Shown here piece after piece: positions 36,044 to 45,122 of a stretch of 64,000 bases of DNA. The DNA is from Fibrobacteria bacterium AD312 (GTDB taxonomy: Bacteria; Fibrobacterota; Fibrobacteria; Fibrobacterales; Fibrobacteraceae): contig LIUM01000046.1 in NCBI GenBank assembly GCA_001462345.1, forward strand, positions 124,001 to 188,000, given 5' to 3'. Numbering within the stretch: the first letter of the stretch is position 1; each line of letters begins with the position of its first letter. A model generated the notes under the pieces. It did no database searches and was not told the origin of the DNA. It was given only the letters and a program-made list of their open reading frames with translations. Position numbers and translations under genes: made by a program.

Positions 36044-36952
36044 TCAGGATTGGTTTTTTGTATCTGCATCATCCGTTTTAAGACTTGTATCGACGTTCGC
36101 CGCTTCAGAATTAGAAAGATCTTCTTTGTTACAAGAATCCATTTTGGCTTTTTCCATTTCATCGGTACGTCTCTTTTCACGTACTTTGACTCTCTTTTTT
36201 GTATCTAAAGTTCTTGCTACTGCATAAGTACCTATTCCCCCTATAAAAGGAACAAAGTAGGGAGATAAACTGGCAAACAAGCGCCAGCGTTTCGCGACAC
36301 CAAATAAAGATAAAGGCACAGCAAAAAGCACACCAACCCAGCTACCTATGCGGCCAAAGCGTCTATTACGACGTTCCCGTGCACGAATTCCTTCTGCTGG
36401 TTGTAATGCTTGTTGCGTCAAAAGCCCCGTTGCAAAAGAACCAGATACAGCAAAGAAACTACCAAAAATAAACTTAAACGTATTGTCTTTTTTTACACTG
36501 CCACCAGCTAAAAGCCAATGCAAAGTGGAGCCAATTAGCACAAAGCCTAAAATGATTTTTGTTACAAAAGGACTACGAAATTCGTCATCAATACACCAAT
36601 TCACAAAGTGCTCGCAGTTATTACTATAGATATAATAGGATCTTTCGAATAAGCGCTTTTTTGCACGTTCTACAGCTTGCTCACCAGTAAATTTTGGATG
36701 TGGATGTGGTTTGATTCGATATCCATGACCATCACAAAAAAAGTTCAGTGATGTTTTTACGATACTTCCATAACGCACTAAATTCGGAAGTTCTCCAAGT
36801 TCTTTATAGCCTATAGAACGAGCCATACCCGAATAATGAATCACTTTCCCTCGACCAATATAAAGACCATGATGATTATATCCCTTACGAGAGGTAATCA
36901 GATGAGCCCCAATAGGTGGTTCTGGAAGTGTTGAAATATCGACTTTTGCCAT
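36044..36952 (-). CDS. LRAT-domain (NlpC/P60 superfamily) membrane protein
   Basis: A 302-residue protein. Residues about 15-125 form a permuted papain-like LRAT domain: HHGLYIGRGKVIHYSG carries the catalytic His, and NNCEHFVNWC the catalytic Cys. Three or four hydrophobic segments follow (residues about 130-250), then a charged cytoplasmic-looking tail with KKRVKVREKRR. Relatives include acyltransferases and phospholipid-acting thiol enzymes. A membrane-lipid or amide-acyl role is plausible but unproven. It lies 12 bases ahead of the tolC-like gene on the same strand. Confidence 0.8.
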   Translation of the reverse strand: MAKVDISTLPEPPIGAHLITSRKGYNHHGLYIGRGKVIHYSGMARSIGYKELGELPNLVRYGSIVKTSLNFFCDGHGYRIKPHPHPKFTGEQAVERAKKRLFERSYYIYSNNCEHFVNWCIDDEFRSPFVTKIILGFVLIGSTLHWLLAGGSVKKDNTFKFIFGSFFAVSGSFATGLLTQQALQPAEGIRARERRNRRFGRIGSWVGVLFAVPLSLFGVAKRWRLFASLSPYFVPFIGGIGTYAVARTLDTKKRVKVREKRRTDEMEKAKMDSCNKEDLSNSEAANVDTSLKTDDADTKNQS

Positions 36953-36999
36953 ATTTTGAATATAACAAAAAAGACTTTGATAAACAAAGTCATTTTTAA

Positions 37000-37074
37000 T
37001 GGACGATACTGGATTCGAACCAGTGACCTTTGCCGTGTGAAGGCAACGCTCTAAACCAACTGAGCTAATCGTCC
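37000..37074 (-). tRNA. tRNA-Val (anticodon CAC)
   Basis: The minus strand folds as a cloverleaf: acceptor GGACGAT/ATCGTCC, D-arm with AGCTCAGTTGG, anticodon stem TTGCC/GGCAA with loop TTCACAC (anticodon CAC), T-arm ACTGG-TTCGAAT-CCAGT. The discriminator is A and CCA is not encoded. It reads GUG codons. Confidence 0.93.
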
Positions 37075-37128
37075 TTGAGCAAGCGAAAAATATAAAAGAT
37101 GCTTTTTAACGTCAATAAAAACTAACGA

Positions 37129-37593
37129 TTAGAGATATTTATCTTCTGCTTGTCTTAAGATGGTTATAAAATCAGATGGTGTTTTGGAATGAATCAAATC
37201 ATTTCTCACCATACCATCTGCAAGTAAACGGCTTACGGATGAAAGTGCTTTTAAATGAGGACCAACAGTATTACCTGGGCTCACAATTAAAATCAGAAGG
37301 AATACAGGCTCGCCGTCAAATGATTCAAAGTCAAGCCCTTTCTCTACTGTTGCCGCCACCATACACATCCGATCGACATAATCTATCTTAGCATGAGGAA
37401 CAGCTAAGCCACAACCAATGCCTGTTGAACGTGTCTTTTCTCGATTCCATACAGCTTCGAAAATTTCATCACGATGTTCCAAATTATAAGCGCTGCAAAG
37501 CGTATCTACTAACTCATTAAGAATTCGTTCTTTATCTGTACTCGTAGAGTTAATAATTATCGAATTATCAACGAATCTTTCAGTAAGGCGCAT
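37129..37593 (-). CDS. PTS IIA-type (PtsN-like) protein
   Basis: A 154-residue protein of the PTS EIIA-fructose/nitrogen family, with the phosphorylatable His in GLAVPHAK and the preceding GIGCG typical of EIIA-Ntr. Such stand-alone IIA proteins regulate metabolism through their phosphorylation state rather than carry sugar. No EIIB/EIIC gene is adjacent, which favours a regulatory role. Confidence 0.85.
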   Translation of the reverse strand: MRLTERFVDNSIIINSTSTDKERILNELVDTLCSAYNLEHRDEIFEAVWNREKTRSTGIGCGLAVPHAKIDYVDRMCMVAATVEKGLDFESFDGEPVFLLILIVSPGNTVGPHLKALSSVSRLLADGMVRNDLIHSKTPSDFITILRQAEDKYL

Positions 37594-37765
37594 ATTAAGT
37601 GACCCTTGTGTTAACTTTATTAGATGATATTTAGCAAAAAAAAGGTTTTATCCAATGTACCAAGCTAAAAAGTACCCCAAATAATTAACGCAATAATTTA
37701 AATATACGCATAGACATGCGTTTTTTTCAAAATATTCAATTGTTATTAAAGATAAACCTGATGGT

Positions 37766-38545
37766 TTACGATTCCCTTATCTCTTCCAAAAAGAGACTCA
37801 TTTGCTCTTCTGTTTTACATTCTCGTAAAAATTGTATTGCTTGAGTCATTTTTTTGGCTGATAACAAGCCAGGAACCAAAACATCACTGATGCTACCGTA
37901 AGTTAAATTCGCTCCCATCGCAAGGGACCAAACTCGGCTAACAGATCCAGAGACGCCCATCGCGAAAGCCGCCCGTAATTCAAACTGTGATTCTATTCGT
38001 CTTAAAAAATCATAAAGAGGGCGTGCATCGCCTGGACTATGGCTCATTGCAGCCACCTTCACACCACAAGCACCAAAATCTATCGCCCGTTTTGCGAGTA
38101 ATTCTAGTTCTGGAGTGGTAGGGATTTTTAAAAAATCATGCATAGAAATAAAAAGACGAGATCCCTTAGCACTTGCCATTTCTTTAAGTAAAAGAGCTTC
38201 TGGCCCTAATGCAAATAGTTCTAAATCTATCCATAATGGAACTACGTCTGCACTTAAAATCGATTCCCAAAGCCAAAGCCTTTCTTTTACAATAGAATCC
38301 TCAAGTGCCCCACCATCTCGTTTCAATCGAATCGTCCCAATAATTTTGGCCTCTGGATGTAAAGCTCGAACCCTTGCCGCTATAAGAGGCCAATCTTGTA
38401 TGGATTCAAAGAGATCATATCGAATTTCTAAGACAGGGCATAGTAAAAGACCAGAATGAAGGTCTCCCCCAAGCATTGATTCAGCCTGAACTAAGTTTGT
38501 CTGCGATATAATACCAGCTAAGAGAGGGCTTCCTGCATTGTTCAT
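37766..38545 (-). CDS. aroD: Type I 3-dehydroquinate dehydratase
   Basis: I start at ATG 38545 ([11 protein letters not shown]). A longer frame runs into the divergent clpP gene and is not credible. The 259-residue product is a class I barrel: [10 protein letters not shown] carries the conserved Glu, SMHDF the catalytic His, and [11 protein letters not shown] the Schiff-base Lys. It dehydrates 3-dehydroquinate to 3-dehydroshikimate, feeding chorismate to aromatic amino acids and, in this organism, to futalosine menaquinone synthesis (mqnA at 43 kb). The ribosome site is weak. Confidence 0.88.
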   Translation of the reverse strand: MNNAGSPLLAGIISQTNLVQAESMLGGDLHSGLLLCPVLEIRYDLFESIQDWPLIAARVRALHPEAKIIGTIRLKRDGGALEDSIVKERLWLWESILSADVVPLWIDLELFALGPEALLLKEMASAKGSRLFISMHDFLKIPTTPELELLAKRAIDFGACGVKVAAMSHSPGDARPLYDFLRRIESQFELRAAFAMGVSGSVSRVWSLAMGANLTYGSISDVLVPGLLSAKKMTQAIQFLRECKTEEQMSLFLEEIRES

Positions 38546-38582
38546 TTCCCAAAAATACGTACTTTTTTCTAAATTAGGGATG

Positions 38583-38588
38583 TATAAT
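38583..38588 (+). promoter_or_regulatory. Probable -10 box of the clpP promoter
   Basis: TATAAT lies 21 bases before the clpP start in the 64-base gap to the divergent aroD gene. The -35 region is only T-rich, so the promoter assignment is moderate. Confidence 0.45.
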
Positions 38589-38609
38589 TTTCCCCTACGG
38601 AGTTTTTTA

Positions 38610-39197
38610 ATGGAAAAGAAAGAATGCGAGAAAGAAAACGAATCTAAAACCCCTGATTTTCTAAAGACTGCTGAAGAATATTTAGCTAAAGAACGTCGTT
38701 TGTTCCTTTGGGGAGCCATTGACGATGAATCTGCTGAAAAAATAGTAAAACGCCTTTTGTATTTAGATTCATTAGAAAACAAAGACATTATTCTTTTTAT
38801 CAATAGCCCTGGTGGCGTCATTTCTAGTGGCCTTGCCATTTATGATTGTATGCAAGCCATTAAAAGCGATGTTGTCACCGTTTGTTGCGGTCAAGCAGCA
38901 TCGATGGGAGCCGTTCTTCTTACTGCTGGTGCCAAAAACAAGCGCTTTGCATGGCCAAACGCACGCATTATGATTCACCAGCCTTTAATCCATGGCGAAA
39001 TGGTTGGTCCTGCAACCGATATTCAAATCCAAGCCGAAGAAATGCTCCGCATTCGCAGCGTTACAGGGCAAATCCTTGCTAAACATTCTGGCAAAAAAAT
39101 TGAAGATATCGATCGTGATACTGAACGCGATAACTTCATGTCAGCCGAAGAAGCTGCTGCCTATGGTTTAATTGACTCTGTTAAAAGCATTCTATAA
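38610..39197 (+). CDS. clpP: ATP-dependent Clp protease proteolytic subunit
   Basis: I start at ATG 38610 ([12 protein letters not shown]) with GGAG upstream. The 195-residue product has the ClpP catalytic triad: Ser in [11 protein letters not shown], His in MIHQPL, Asp in [28 protein letters not shown] is also diagnostic. It forms the tetradecameric chamber fed by ClpX or ClpA, neither of which is adjacent. ftsY follows after two bases, so the two are co-transcribed. Confidence 0.94.
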   Translation: MEKKECEKENESKTPDFLKTAEEYLAKERRLFLWGAIDDESAEKIVKRLLYLDSLENKDIILFINSPGGVISSGLAIYDCMQAIKSDVVTVCCGQAASMGAVLLTAGAKNKRFAWPNARIMIHQPLIHGEMVGPATDIQIQAEEMLRIRSVTGQILAKHSGKKIEDIDRDTERDNFMSAEEAAAYGLIDSVKSIL

Positions 39198-39199
39198 GT

Positions 39200-40126
39200 A
39201 TGGGCTTTTTATCGGTTATTAAAGGTGGTCTCACCAAAACAAGAAACGCTCTTCTCAGCGAACTGAAAGGCATTGTCGGGGCTGGAAAAATCACCGATGA
39301 AATGCTTGAAAATCTTGAAGAACATTTAATTAAAGCTGATGTTGGCGTAGAAGCTGCTTTTCTTTTAACAGACGCTCTTAGAGAAAACGCTCTTGGCAAA
39401 TCTCTTTCTACTGAAGAAGTACTCGGTATTATGCGTACCGAGGCAGAACGGTTATTATCAGATCCTCCCCCATTTGAACTAAAAGGGAAACCACACGTTA
39501 TATTAGTGATTGGGGTGAATGGCGCAGGTAAAACGACAACCATCGGTAAACTTGCTTCTCGTTTTATTTCAGAAGGGAAAAAAGTTTTGATTGCCGCAGG
39601 AGATACTTTTAGAGCGGCCGCGATTGAACAATTAGAAGCTTGGGCAGAACGGTCTCAAGCCGATTTTGTGAAGCATCAAGAAGGCTCGGATCCTGCTGCC
39701 GTAGCTTACGACGCTTGTGAAGCCGCTAAAGCTAGAGGCTGTGATGTTGTTCTAATTGATACTGCTGGTCGTTTACACAATAAAGACCACTTAATGGAAG
39801 AGTTACGTAAAGTAGTTCGAGTGATTAAAAAACACGATCCATCTTACCCTCATGATCTCTGGCTTGTAATCGATGGGAATACAGGACAAAATACAATTAA
39901 CCAAACAAAAGTTTTTCATCAAAGCTTTCCTCTTACTGGTCTTGTCATTACTAAGCTAGATGGCACGGCAAAGGGTGGTTCCGTATTAAGCATTTCAAGT
40001 GCACTACAGATTCCTATTCGCTGGATTGGTATGGGAGAACAAATCCATCAGCTTGTGCCTTTTAATAAACAAGAATACGTTGAAGGCCTTTTTGAAAACG
40101 CTCTTTCAAATGAAGACGCAAACTAA
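39200..40126 (+). CDS. ftsY: Signal recognition particle receptor FtsY
   Basis: A 308-residue SRP GTPase: a short N domain (LLSELKGIVGAGKITDEML), Walker A GVNGAGKTTT, GDTFRAAAIEQL, G3 DTAGR, G4 TKLDGTAKGG and the closing MGEQIHQLVPF. It lacks the long acidic A domain of E. coli FtsY, as in many phyla. It docks ribosome-SRP complexes to the translocon. Its last 17 bases overlap the next lipoprotein gene. Confidence 0.95.
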   Translation: MGFLSVIKGGLTKTRNALLSELKGIVGAGKITDEMLENLEEHLIKADVGVEAAFLLTDALRENALGKSLSTEEVLGIMRTEAERLLSDPPPFELKGKPHVILVIGVNGAGKTTTIGKLASRFISEGKKVLIAAGDTFRAAAIEQLEAWAERSQADFVKHQEGSDPAAVAYDACEAAKARGCDVVLIDTAGRLHNKDHLMEELRKVVRVIKKHDPSYPHDLWLVIDGNTGQNTINQTKVFHQSFPLTGLVITKLDGTAKGGSVLSISSALQIPIRWIGMGEQIHQLVPFNKQEYVEGLFENALSNEDAN

Positions 40127-40454
40127 AAAAACAAATCGATACTGGTGGGTATCTATTTTTTGTATATGCTTTTTTCTCATAAGTTGTGAAAAGCTGTCTC
40201 CTGTCGTTTCAGAAGATTTTATTAACGCGTATATTGAACTACGAGCTACCTCTCTAGAACTAGGAGATGTAGATCCTAACGCTCGCATTCAAAGAACCAA
40301 AATTTTAAAAAAGTATAATTTCACAACAGAATCCTTTAATCAAGAATCGGAAAGAATACGATCCAAGCCCGAATTATGGCTTTTATTTCAACAAAAAGTC
40401 GTTGATACTCTAGACTCCCTTCCCTTAAACACGCCATCGGAAAATAAAAAATGA
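40110..40454 (+). CDS. Small lipoprotein overlapping ftsY
   Basis: The start is ATG 40110 (MKTQTKKTNRYW), inside the end of ftsY in another frame. The 114-residue product has a lipoprotein signal (CFFLISC) and a helical mature part (DFINAYIELRATSLELG, then RIQRTKILKKYNFTTESF). The pattern resembles small helical lipoproteins of unknown function in related genomes. It is coupled by overlap to ftsY and to the thioredoxin gene. Confidence 0.7.
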   Translation: MKTQTKKTNRYWWVSIFCICFFLISCEKLSPVVSEDFINAYIELRATSLELGDVDPNARIQRTKILKKYNFTTESFNQESERIRSKPELWLLFQQKVVDTLDSLPLNTPSENKK

Positions 40455-40960
40455 GATCCTTATCTATCTCAAAATTTTTATTTAATAAACTTCTTAAAGG
40501 GCATTTTATTTTATTGATTATTGCTCTCACTTCTATAACCGCTTTTTCTAGTGATAATGCGATAAAAGTACAATGGGAACCCTATAGTAAAGCTCTAAAA
40601 AATGCCGCTGTGGATAAGAAAATGGTTTTTACGTATTTGTCAGCGAGCTGGTGCACTTCTTGTAAAGGAATGGAAAAAAATACTTTTACAGATCCTTTTA
40701 TCGTAAATATTTTGAATACACGGTTTCATCCAGTAAAATTAGATGTAAATTCAGAAGAAGCAATTGTGTGTGATGAAAAAGAAAAAACGGTGGAACGTTG
40801 TTTTTTTGATGTTTGGAAATTAAATGGCGTACCTTCTTTTGTATTAATTGCTCCAAAAGGATTAAGTATTTTGACATTAACACAATCACTTGAATCTAGC
40901 GAAATGCGTCTTTTATTACAGCACTTTCTTAAGAAAGAAAAAGAGTGGGTGCTAGAATGA
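40451..40960 (+). CDS. Secreted thioredoxin-like protein
   Basis: The 169-residue product has an N-terminal hydrophobic signal or anchor (residues about 18-33) and a thioredoxin-like domain with active site SASWCTSCKGMEKNTF, close to the C-terminal domain of DsbD and the thioredoxin_7 family, ending in the cis-Pro region NGVPSFVLI. It should act as a periplasmic disulfide reductase or relay. Overlaps of four bases on both sides put it in the ftsY-to-glycosyltransferase chain. Confidence 0.82.
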   Translation: MRSLSISKFLFNKLLKGHFILLIIALTSITAFSSDNAIKVQWEPYSKALKNAAVDKKMVFTYLSASWCTSCKGMEKNTFTDPFIVNILNTRFHPVKLDVNSEEAIVCDEKEKTVERCFFDVWKLNGVPSFVLIAPKGLSILTLTQSLESSEMRLLLQHFLKKEKEWVLE

Positions 40961-42585
40961 CATCTATCCTCTTTTACAGTGAAATCATATATTGGATTTC
41001 CCTTCTTTTAATTGTTCATTGTTATCTTGTTTTTCCTATAACTCTTCCTTTTGTAAGTGAGTTTTTTAAGCGTAAACACAAGTCTTTTTCTGGAAATTAT
41101 CAACCTAAGGTTTCCATTCTTATTTCTGCATTTAATGAAGAAGGGATTATAGAAAAAAAGATTTTAAACCTACTTGAACTAGACTACCCCAAAGAGAAAC
41201 TGGAAATTCTTATCGGAGATGATGGCTCTAGTGACCGTACGGCAGAAATCATTTTACGATATAAAGATCAAGGGATTCGCTTAATTCAAGCAGAAAAAAA
41301 TGCAGGCAAAGCGGCGATGTTAAATCGCTTGCAAAAAGAAGCGCAAGGAGAAATACTCCTATTTTGCGATGCCAACACATTATTTTTTCCAAATGTGGCT
41401 CGGAAAATTGTGGCTCCTTTTGAAGACCCCAAAGTCGGCTGTTCTTGTGGCCATTTAATTTTATCCGATTATAGTGGCAGTATTCTTGGTCAAGGCGAGA
41501 GTTCTTATTGGGATTTAGAATCTGAAATCAAACGCTTTGAAGGGGTCTTAGATCGCTTAATTGGAGGCAACGGCGCTCTTTATGCGATTCGTAGTGACCT
41601 TTACACTCCCCTCCCAATTAAAAAGAGCGTGATGGATGATTTTTTCATTACTGTAAAAGTCCTTCAAAAAGGATATTTCTCTACTTTTGTTTCGACAGCA
41701 ATAGGCACAGAACAAACATCTAAAGAATCCATTGGTGAATTTCGAAGAAAGGTACGCATCGGAAGAGCAAACTTTAATTTCTTACTTTCTTATTTACCGT
41801 TATTAAATCCATTTCGTCCTCTTTTAGCCTATTTATTTTTCTCTCATAAACTCCTTCGCTGGTTTACACCTCATTTAGGAATTATCTTACTTCTATCTAA
41901 TTTATTCTTAATCTTCACTAAGAAACCCCTATACTTTGGCTCCTTCATCTTTTTCATTTTATTAATTTTTACAGGAGCCTTGCGTTTAATTCCTAGTGCT
42001 TATTACTTTTTATCTATGAACATCGCCATTCTTAAAGGTTTTTTCTTATCGTTCCTACGCGAAAAAAGTGGCGGGTGGCAACGGGAAGCACGTACTGATG
42101 ATCAAACCAATGCTGTTTCCATCAAGAGCATCTCTTTCCTTATTTGTTTTATTCTTTCTCTTTCTGTTGCTGTCCCTAACGCTAATGCCATTTTAACCAT
42201 GGATCTCACCGTTGGAGCAATAACGACTGCGCCAAAACCAGACCGAGCCAATATCAGCTTAGGAGGCCATCTCTGGCTTCCTATTGATCAAATGATTTTT
42301 ATTGGTGTTGGCGGTAACTATCAAGAAATTGATAAAACTGTTTTTGTTCCAGTAACAGGAAGTTTATGGATAAGACTTCCAATAGGTAAACAAGTTCTTC
42401 CTGTTGTCACTAGCGACTTTGGTTATGCCATTGGAAAGGAACATCAGTTTATATGGAACGCTGGCGTTGGTATTGATATTAAAAACGGAGATTACTCCTC
42501 TCTAATTCTGCTCGCTGGTTATCAGAAACTAAAAAAGAAAGGCGACTACATTTATTTACGAGCCGGTATTTTAATTGAAATTTAA
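40957..42585 (+). CDS. GT2 glycosyltransferase fused to a C-terminal barrel-like domain
   Basis: I start at ATG 40957 (overlap ATGA). After a first membrane segment (residues about 7-27), a processive-type GT2 domain spans about 45-290: VSILISAFNEEGIIEKKILN, GDDGSSDRT, a LFCDAN metal site, and a QxxRW-like RRKVRIGRA region. Three or four membrane helices follow (about 290-370). From about residue 385 comes a sequence like an internal signal peptide (SFLICFILSLSVAVPNANA). Then come about 130 residues of amphipathic strands (LTVGAITTAPKP to YIYLRAGILIEI) resembling a small outer-membrane barrel. No in-frame start codon begins the second part, so it is a real single frame. The glycan product is unknown. 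Confidence 0.8.
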   Translation: MTSILFYSEIIYWISLLLIVHCYLVFPITLPFVSEFFKRKHKSFSGNYQPKVSILISAFNEEGIIEKKILNLLELDYPKEKLEILIGDDGSSDRTAEIILRYKDQGIRLIQAEKNAGKAAMLNRLQKEAQGEILLFCDANTLFFPNVARKIVAPFEDPKVGCSCGHLILSDYSGSILGQGESSYWDLESEIKRFEGVLDRLIGGNGALYAIRSDLYTPLPIKKSVMDDFFITVKVLQKGYFSTFVSTAIGTEQTSKESIGEFRRKVRIGRANFNFLLSYLPLLNPFRPLLAYLFFSHKLLRWFTPHLGIILLLSNLFLIFTKKPLYFGSFIFFILLIFTGALRLIPSAYYFLSMNIAILKGFFLSFLREKSGGWQREARTDDQTNAVSIKSISFLICFILSLSVAVPNANAILTMDLTVGAITTAPKPDRANISLGGHLWLPIDQMIFIGVGGNYQEIDKTVFVPVTGSLWIRLPIGKQVLPVVTSDFGYAIGKEHQFIWNAGVGIDIKNGDYSSLILLAGYQKLKKKGDYIYLRAGILIEI

Positions 42586-42651
42586 AATACCGATAAATTA
42601 ATCTTTTTGAAATATTGAAAAATAAAATGAACCAGCCCCCATGGTCGAAGC

Positions 42652-42960
42652 TTAAACTTCTGAACCAACAGGTGCTTCTATTACGTTTAGTTCTTCGTCT
42701 AAAATATTTAAGCCCATAATGACGTCTAAATCATCTGGTGCTCCGTAAAAATCAACGACTAAGCCAACCTTTTTCATTTCATCTTTTTGCTTTTCGAAAT
42801 GGACAATGTCATACACCTTGACACTAATCACTGCTGCTTCTGTAATAGGAATTTCGAGAATCATTCCTCGGTTAATTGGGCCTTCTATTACTTTGCCTTT
42901 AAAAATAAGACTGGTTTGATCATCCCCAAGGGACGTTTTCTTTACATGAAATTTTGGCAT
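42652..42960 (-). CDS. Hypothetical small beta-rich protein
   Basis: The 102-residue product has no signal peptide. Its N-terminal half (KTSLGDDQTSLIFKGKVIEG, GMILEIPITEAAVISVKVYD) resembles the beta-barrel domain 2 of translation GTPases, a fold also found in stand-alone proteins. The acidic C-terminus has no known motif. It is transcribed alone, convergent with the glycosyltransferase gene. Function unknown. Confidence 0.6.
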   Translation of the reverse strand: MPKFHVKKTSLGDDQTSLIFKGKVIEGPINRGMILEIPITEAAVISVKVYDIVHFEKQKDEMKKVGLVVDFYGAPDDLDVIMGLNILDEELNVIEAPVGSEV

Positions 42961-43031
42961 GTTGTTCGATTATTTTGAAAAGTGTTAAAAACGATATTGT
43001 AACTCATTGGTAAAAAGTTACCTTTTTTTTT

Positions 43032-43853
43032 ATGAATCTCAATATCGGTCGTATCCCTTTTTTGGTCTGTGCCCCATTCTTTTACAATTTTTTAACGAAA
43101 GAGGGCGATTTTCCTGATTTTTTATTCATTGATGGTACTCCACGAGCTCATAATGAAGCCTTAAAGAATAATTCTATCGACTTAGCTCCAGCATCTTCTA
43201 TCACTTTTGCAAAAAAACCAGAGCTGTTTCTTTTATCTCCAAAGCTCTGTACCTCGTGTCATTTTGAAGTTCAGTCTGTAAAGCTTTTTAGCCAAAAACC
43301 TTTATTAGAACTCCATCACATGAACATTCATTTAACAAATCAAAGTGACACCTCTATTGCTTTATTAGAAGTGTTGCTTTCCTGTCGTTTTAATGTGACT
43401 CCAACCTATATTCGTGATAGGGCTTATGACCCCAAACAAGATGCCGCCCGCCTCCTCATAGGTGACCAAGCACTTCTAGAAACCAATGCCAATCACTTTC
43501 CTTATAGCTACGACCTCGCCACATTATGGGAAGAATGGCATCACCTCCCCTTTGTTTTTGGAGCATGGATAATACATAAAAATGCTCTTTCTAAAGAAAA
43601 AAAGCCTATCCTCGACCGTTTCTTAGATGCTGCTGAAGAAAATGTAAAATCCTTTAGAAGAGACCCTCAAACAGCAATTGATACCTGGTTAAAAAAATAT
43701 CCCATTCCATTACCCGCTTCAATGATTTTTTCATACTACGATTCTCTAGACTACTCGTTTACTTCCGAACGAAAAGAGTCTCTTGAACTCTTTTATAGCT
43801 TGTGTAATCAAATTGGTATTATTCCAAATGCGACTAAATTAAGATTCATTTAA
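43032..43853 (+). CDS. mqnA: Chorismate dehydratase MqnA (futalosine pathway)
   Basis: A 273-residue periplasmic-binding-protein-like enzyme. RIPFLVCAPFFYNF at the start, IDLAPASSITFAKKPELFLL, VQSVKLFS, LLIGDQALLE and HHLPFVFGAWIIH all match MqnA. It dehydrates chorismate to 3-enolpyruvylbenzoate, the first step of the futalosine route to menaquinone, the likely quinone for fumarate respiration. Other mqn genes are not in the window. A geranylgeranyl reductase that could act on menaquinone lies 1.5 kb downstream. Confidence 0.88.
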   Translation: MNLNIGRIPFLVCAPFFYNFLTKEGDFPDFLFIDGTPRAHNEALKNNSIDLAPASSITFAKKPELFLLSPKLCTSCHFEVQSVKLFSQKPLLELHHMNIHLTNQSDTSIALLEVLLSCRFNVTPTYIRDRAYDPKQDAARLLIGDQALLETNANHFPYSYDLATLWEEWHHLPFVFGAWIIHKNALSKEKKPILDRFLDAAEENVKSFRRDPQTAIDTWLKKYPIPLPASMIFSYYDSLDYSFTSERKESLELFYSLCNQIGIIPNATKLRFI

Positions 43854-44170
43854 GATTCAGTTTAACGCCTTATCGTACATCATTTATAAGTCTCTTTATT
43901 TTCTTTGTTTGATTTGTGAATTAACGTTTATTATCCATTTTCGCTAATTTTCCTTTTGCAGGTGCCCGTAAAATCAAGGTCTTCACTCTCTCCCAAAAGA
44001 GTAAAAAAAGTCTCTGTAATAAAATAAACCGTTTTATATTCGTTAAAGAAGAGCAATCTCCCGTTGTAAAAAAAATTTTTTCATTCAAAAAGAGAGTATT
44101 TTAAAAATTTATGATTTCCTTAAAAAATGGCTAAGCTCTCAAATCCTAACTTGTTGAAAGGCGGGTTTTT
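43854..44170. other. Intergenic region before the GGDEF gene
   Basis: About 317 bases without a recognisable gene. I see no clear terminator for mqnA, no riboswitch fold I can name, and only an AT-rich stretch that may hold the promoter of the response-regulator gene. Confidence 0.45.
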
Positions 44171-45043
44171 ATGATTGAAGAAAAAATTCTCATTGTAGAT
44201 GACAATCCAGCCATCTTACAAAAAACCGAAGATTTATTTACCCAAGTGGGTTATAAAGTGGCATTCTGTTCTTCTGGTGAAGATGCTCTTCAATTTTTAG
44301 AAACAGAGCGAGTGGATCTCGTGCTATTAGACATTAATATGCCTAAATTAAACGGCTATGAAGTCTGCTTACGCATTAGACAGCAATATGCTTTGGATGA
44401 TCTACCTATCATCTTTCTAACAGGCCGAGAGGATTTTGAAAGCATTACAAGAGGGTTTCATGCTGGAGCATCTGACTTTGTAAGTAAAGCCTCTGTTCCA
44501 GAAATTCTCCTCGCGAGAGTCAATGTCCATATTCGCTTAGCGAGAACATTGAATTTTTTGCGTGATATTTCTTTAACTGATGACCTAACTCAGTGTTATA
44601 ACAGGCGCCATGCGATGTACACTCTTAAGGAATGGTTTGCAAGAAGTAAACGCTATGGCACTCCTTTTTCATTGATTTACTTTGACTTAAATGGATTAAA
44701 AAGAGTAAATGATAAATATGGACATCAAGCGGGTGATTTGCTTTTACGCTCCGTTGTGGCTGCTATTAAAAAACTGCTTCGAGAATCGGATATGTTGTTC
44801 CGTATGGGTGGTGATGAATTTATGGTTTTATGCCCTGATACAGACAAACGTGGTGCAGATATTTGTGCAGAACGAATGCAAGATGCAGTAAAAGCCGTTA
44901 CCATTATTGATCAGAACATCTCTTTTGCTTATGGAATCAGCCATTCTGTGGATTTATATAAAGACATGGACGAAATGCTAAGCACAGCAGATAAATTAAT
45001 GTATCAGTGCAAAAAAGAAATGAAAAGTAAAGAAGCGAAGTAA
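44171..45043 (+). CDS. Response regulator diguanylate cyclase (REC-GGDEF)
   Basis: A 290-residue PleD-like protein. The receiver domain (residues about 5-120) has the acidic pair ILIVDDN, the phospho-acceptor Asp in LVLLDINMPKLNGYE, the Thr in FLTGRED and the Lys in FVSKAS. The GGDEF domain (about 135-285) has an intact MGGDEF active site and an inhibitory RESD site five residues upstream, so it should make cyclic di-GMP under product feedback. The cognate histidine kinase is not nearby. It is monocistronic, with a terminator after it. Confidence 0.93.
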   Translation: MIEEKILIVDDNPAILQKTEDLFTQVGYKVAFCSSGEDALQFLETERVDLVLLDINMPKLNGYEVCLRIRQQYALDDLPIIFLTGREDFESITRGFHAGASDFVSKASVPEILLARVNVHIRLARTLNFLRDISLTDDLTQCYNRRHAMYTLKEWFARSKRYGTPFSLIYFDLNGLKRVNDKYGHQAGDLLLRSVVAAIKKLLRESDMLFRMGGDEFMVLCPDTDKRGADICAERMQDAVKAVTIIDQNISFAYGISHSVDLYKDMDEMLSTADKLMYQCKKEMKSKEAK

Positions 45044-45072
45044 AAATAATTCATTACTAATTGATTTTATTT

Positions 45073-45109
45073 AACCAGTAAATATTTTATGATTTGCTGG
45101 TTCTTTTTT
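45073..45109 (+). terminator. Terminator of the REC-GGDEF gene
   Basis: AACCAGTAAAT (45073-45083) pairs with ATTTGCTGGTT (45092-45102, one mismatch), followed by a C and seven T. Confidence 0.8.
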
Positions 45110-45122
45110 TAATCAGCGAACC

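Noticed and set aside
37766-38839. N-terminally extended aroD frame
   Set aside because: The extension is antisense to clpP and lacks homology to dehydroquinate dehydratase; the 38545 start gives a normal-length enzyme.
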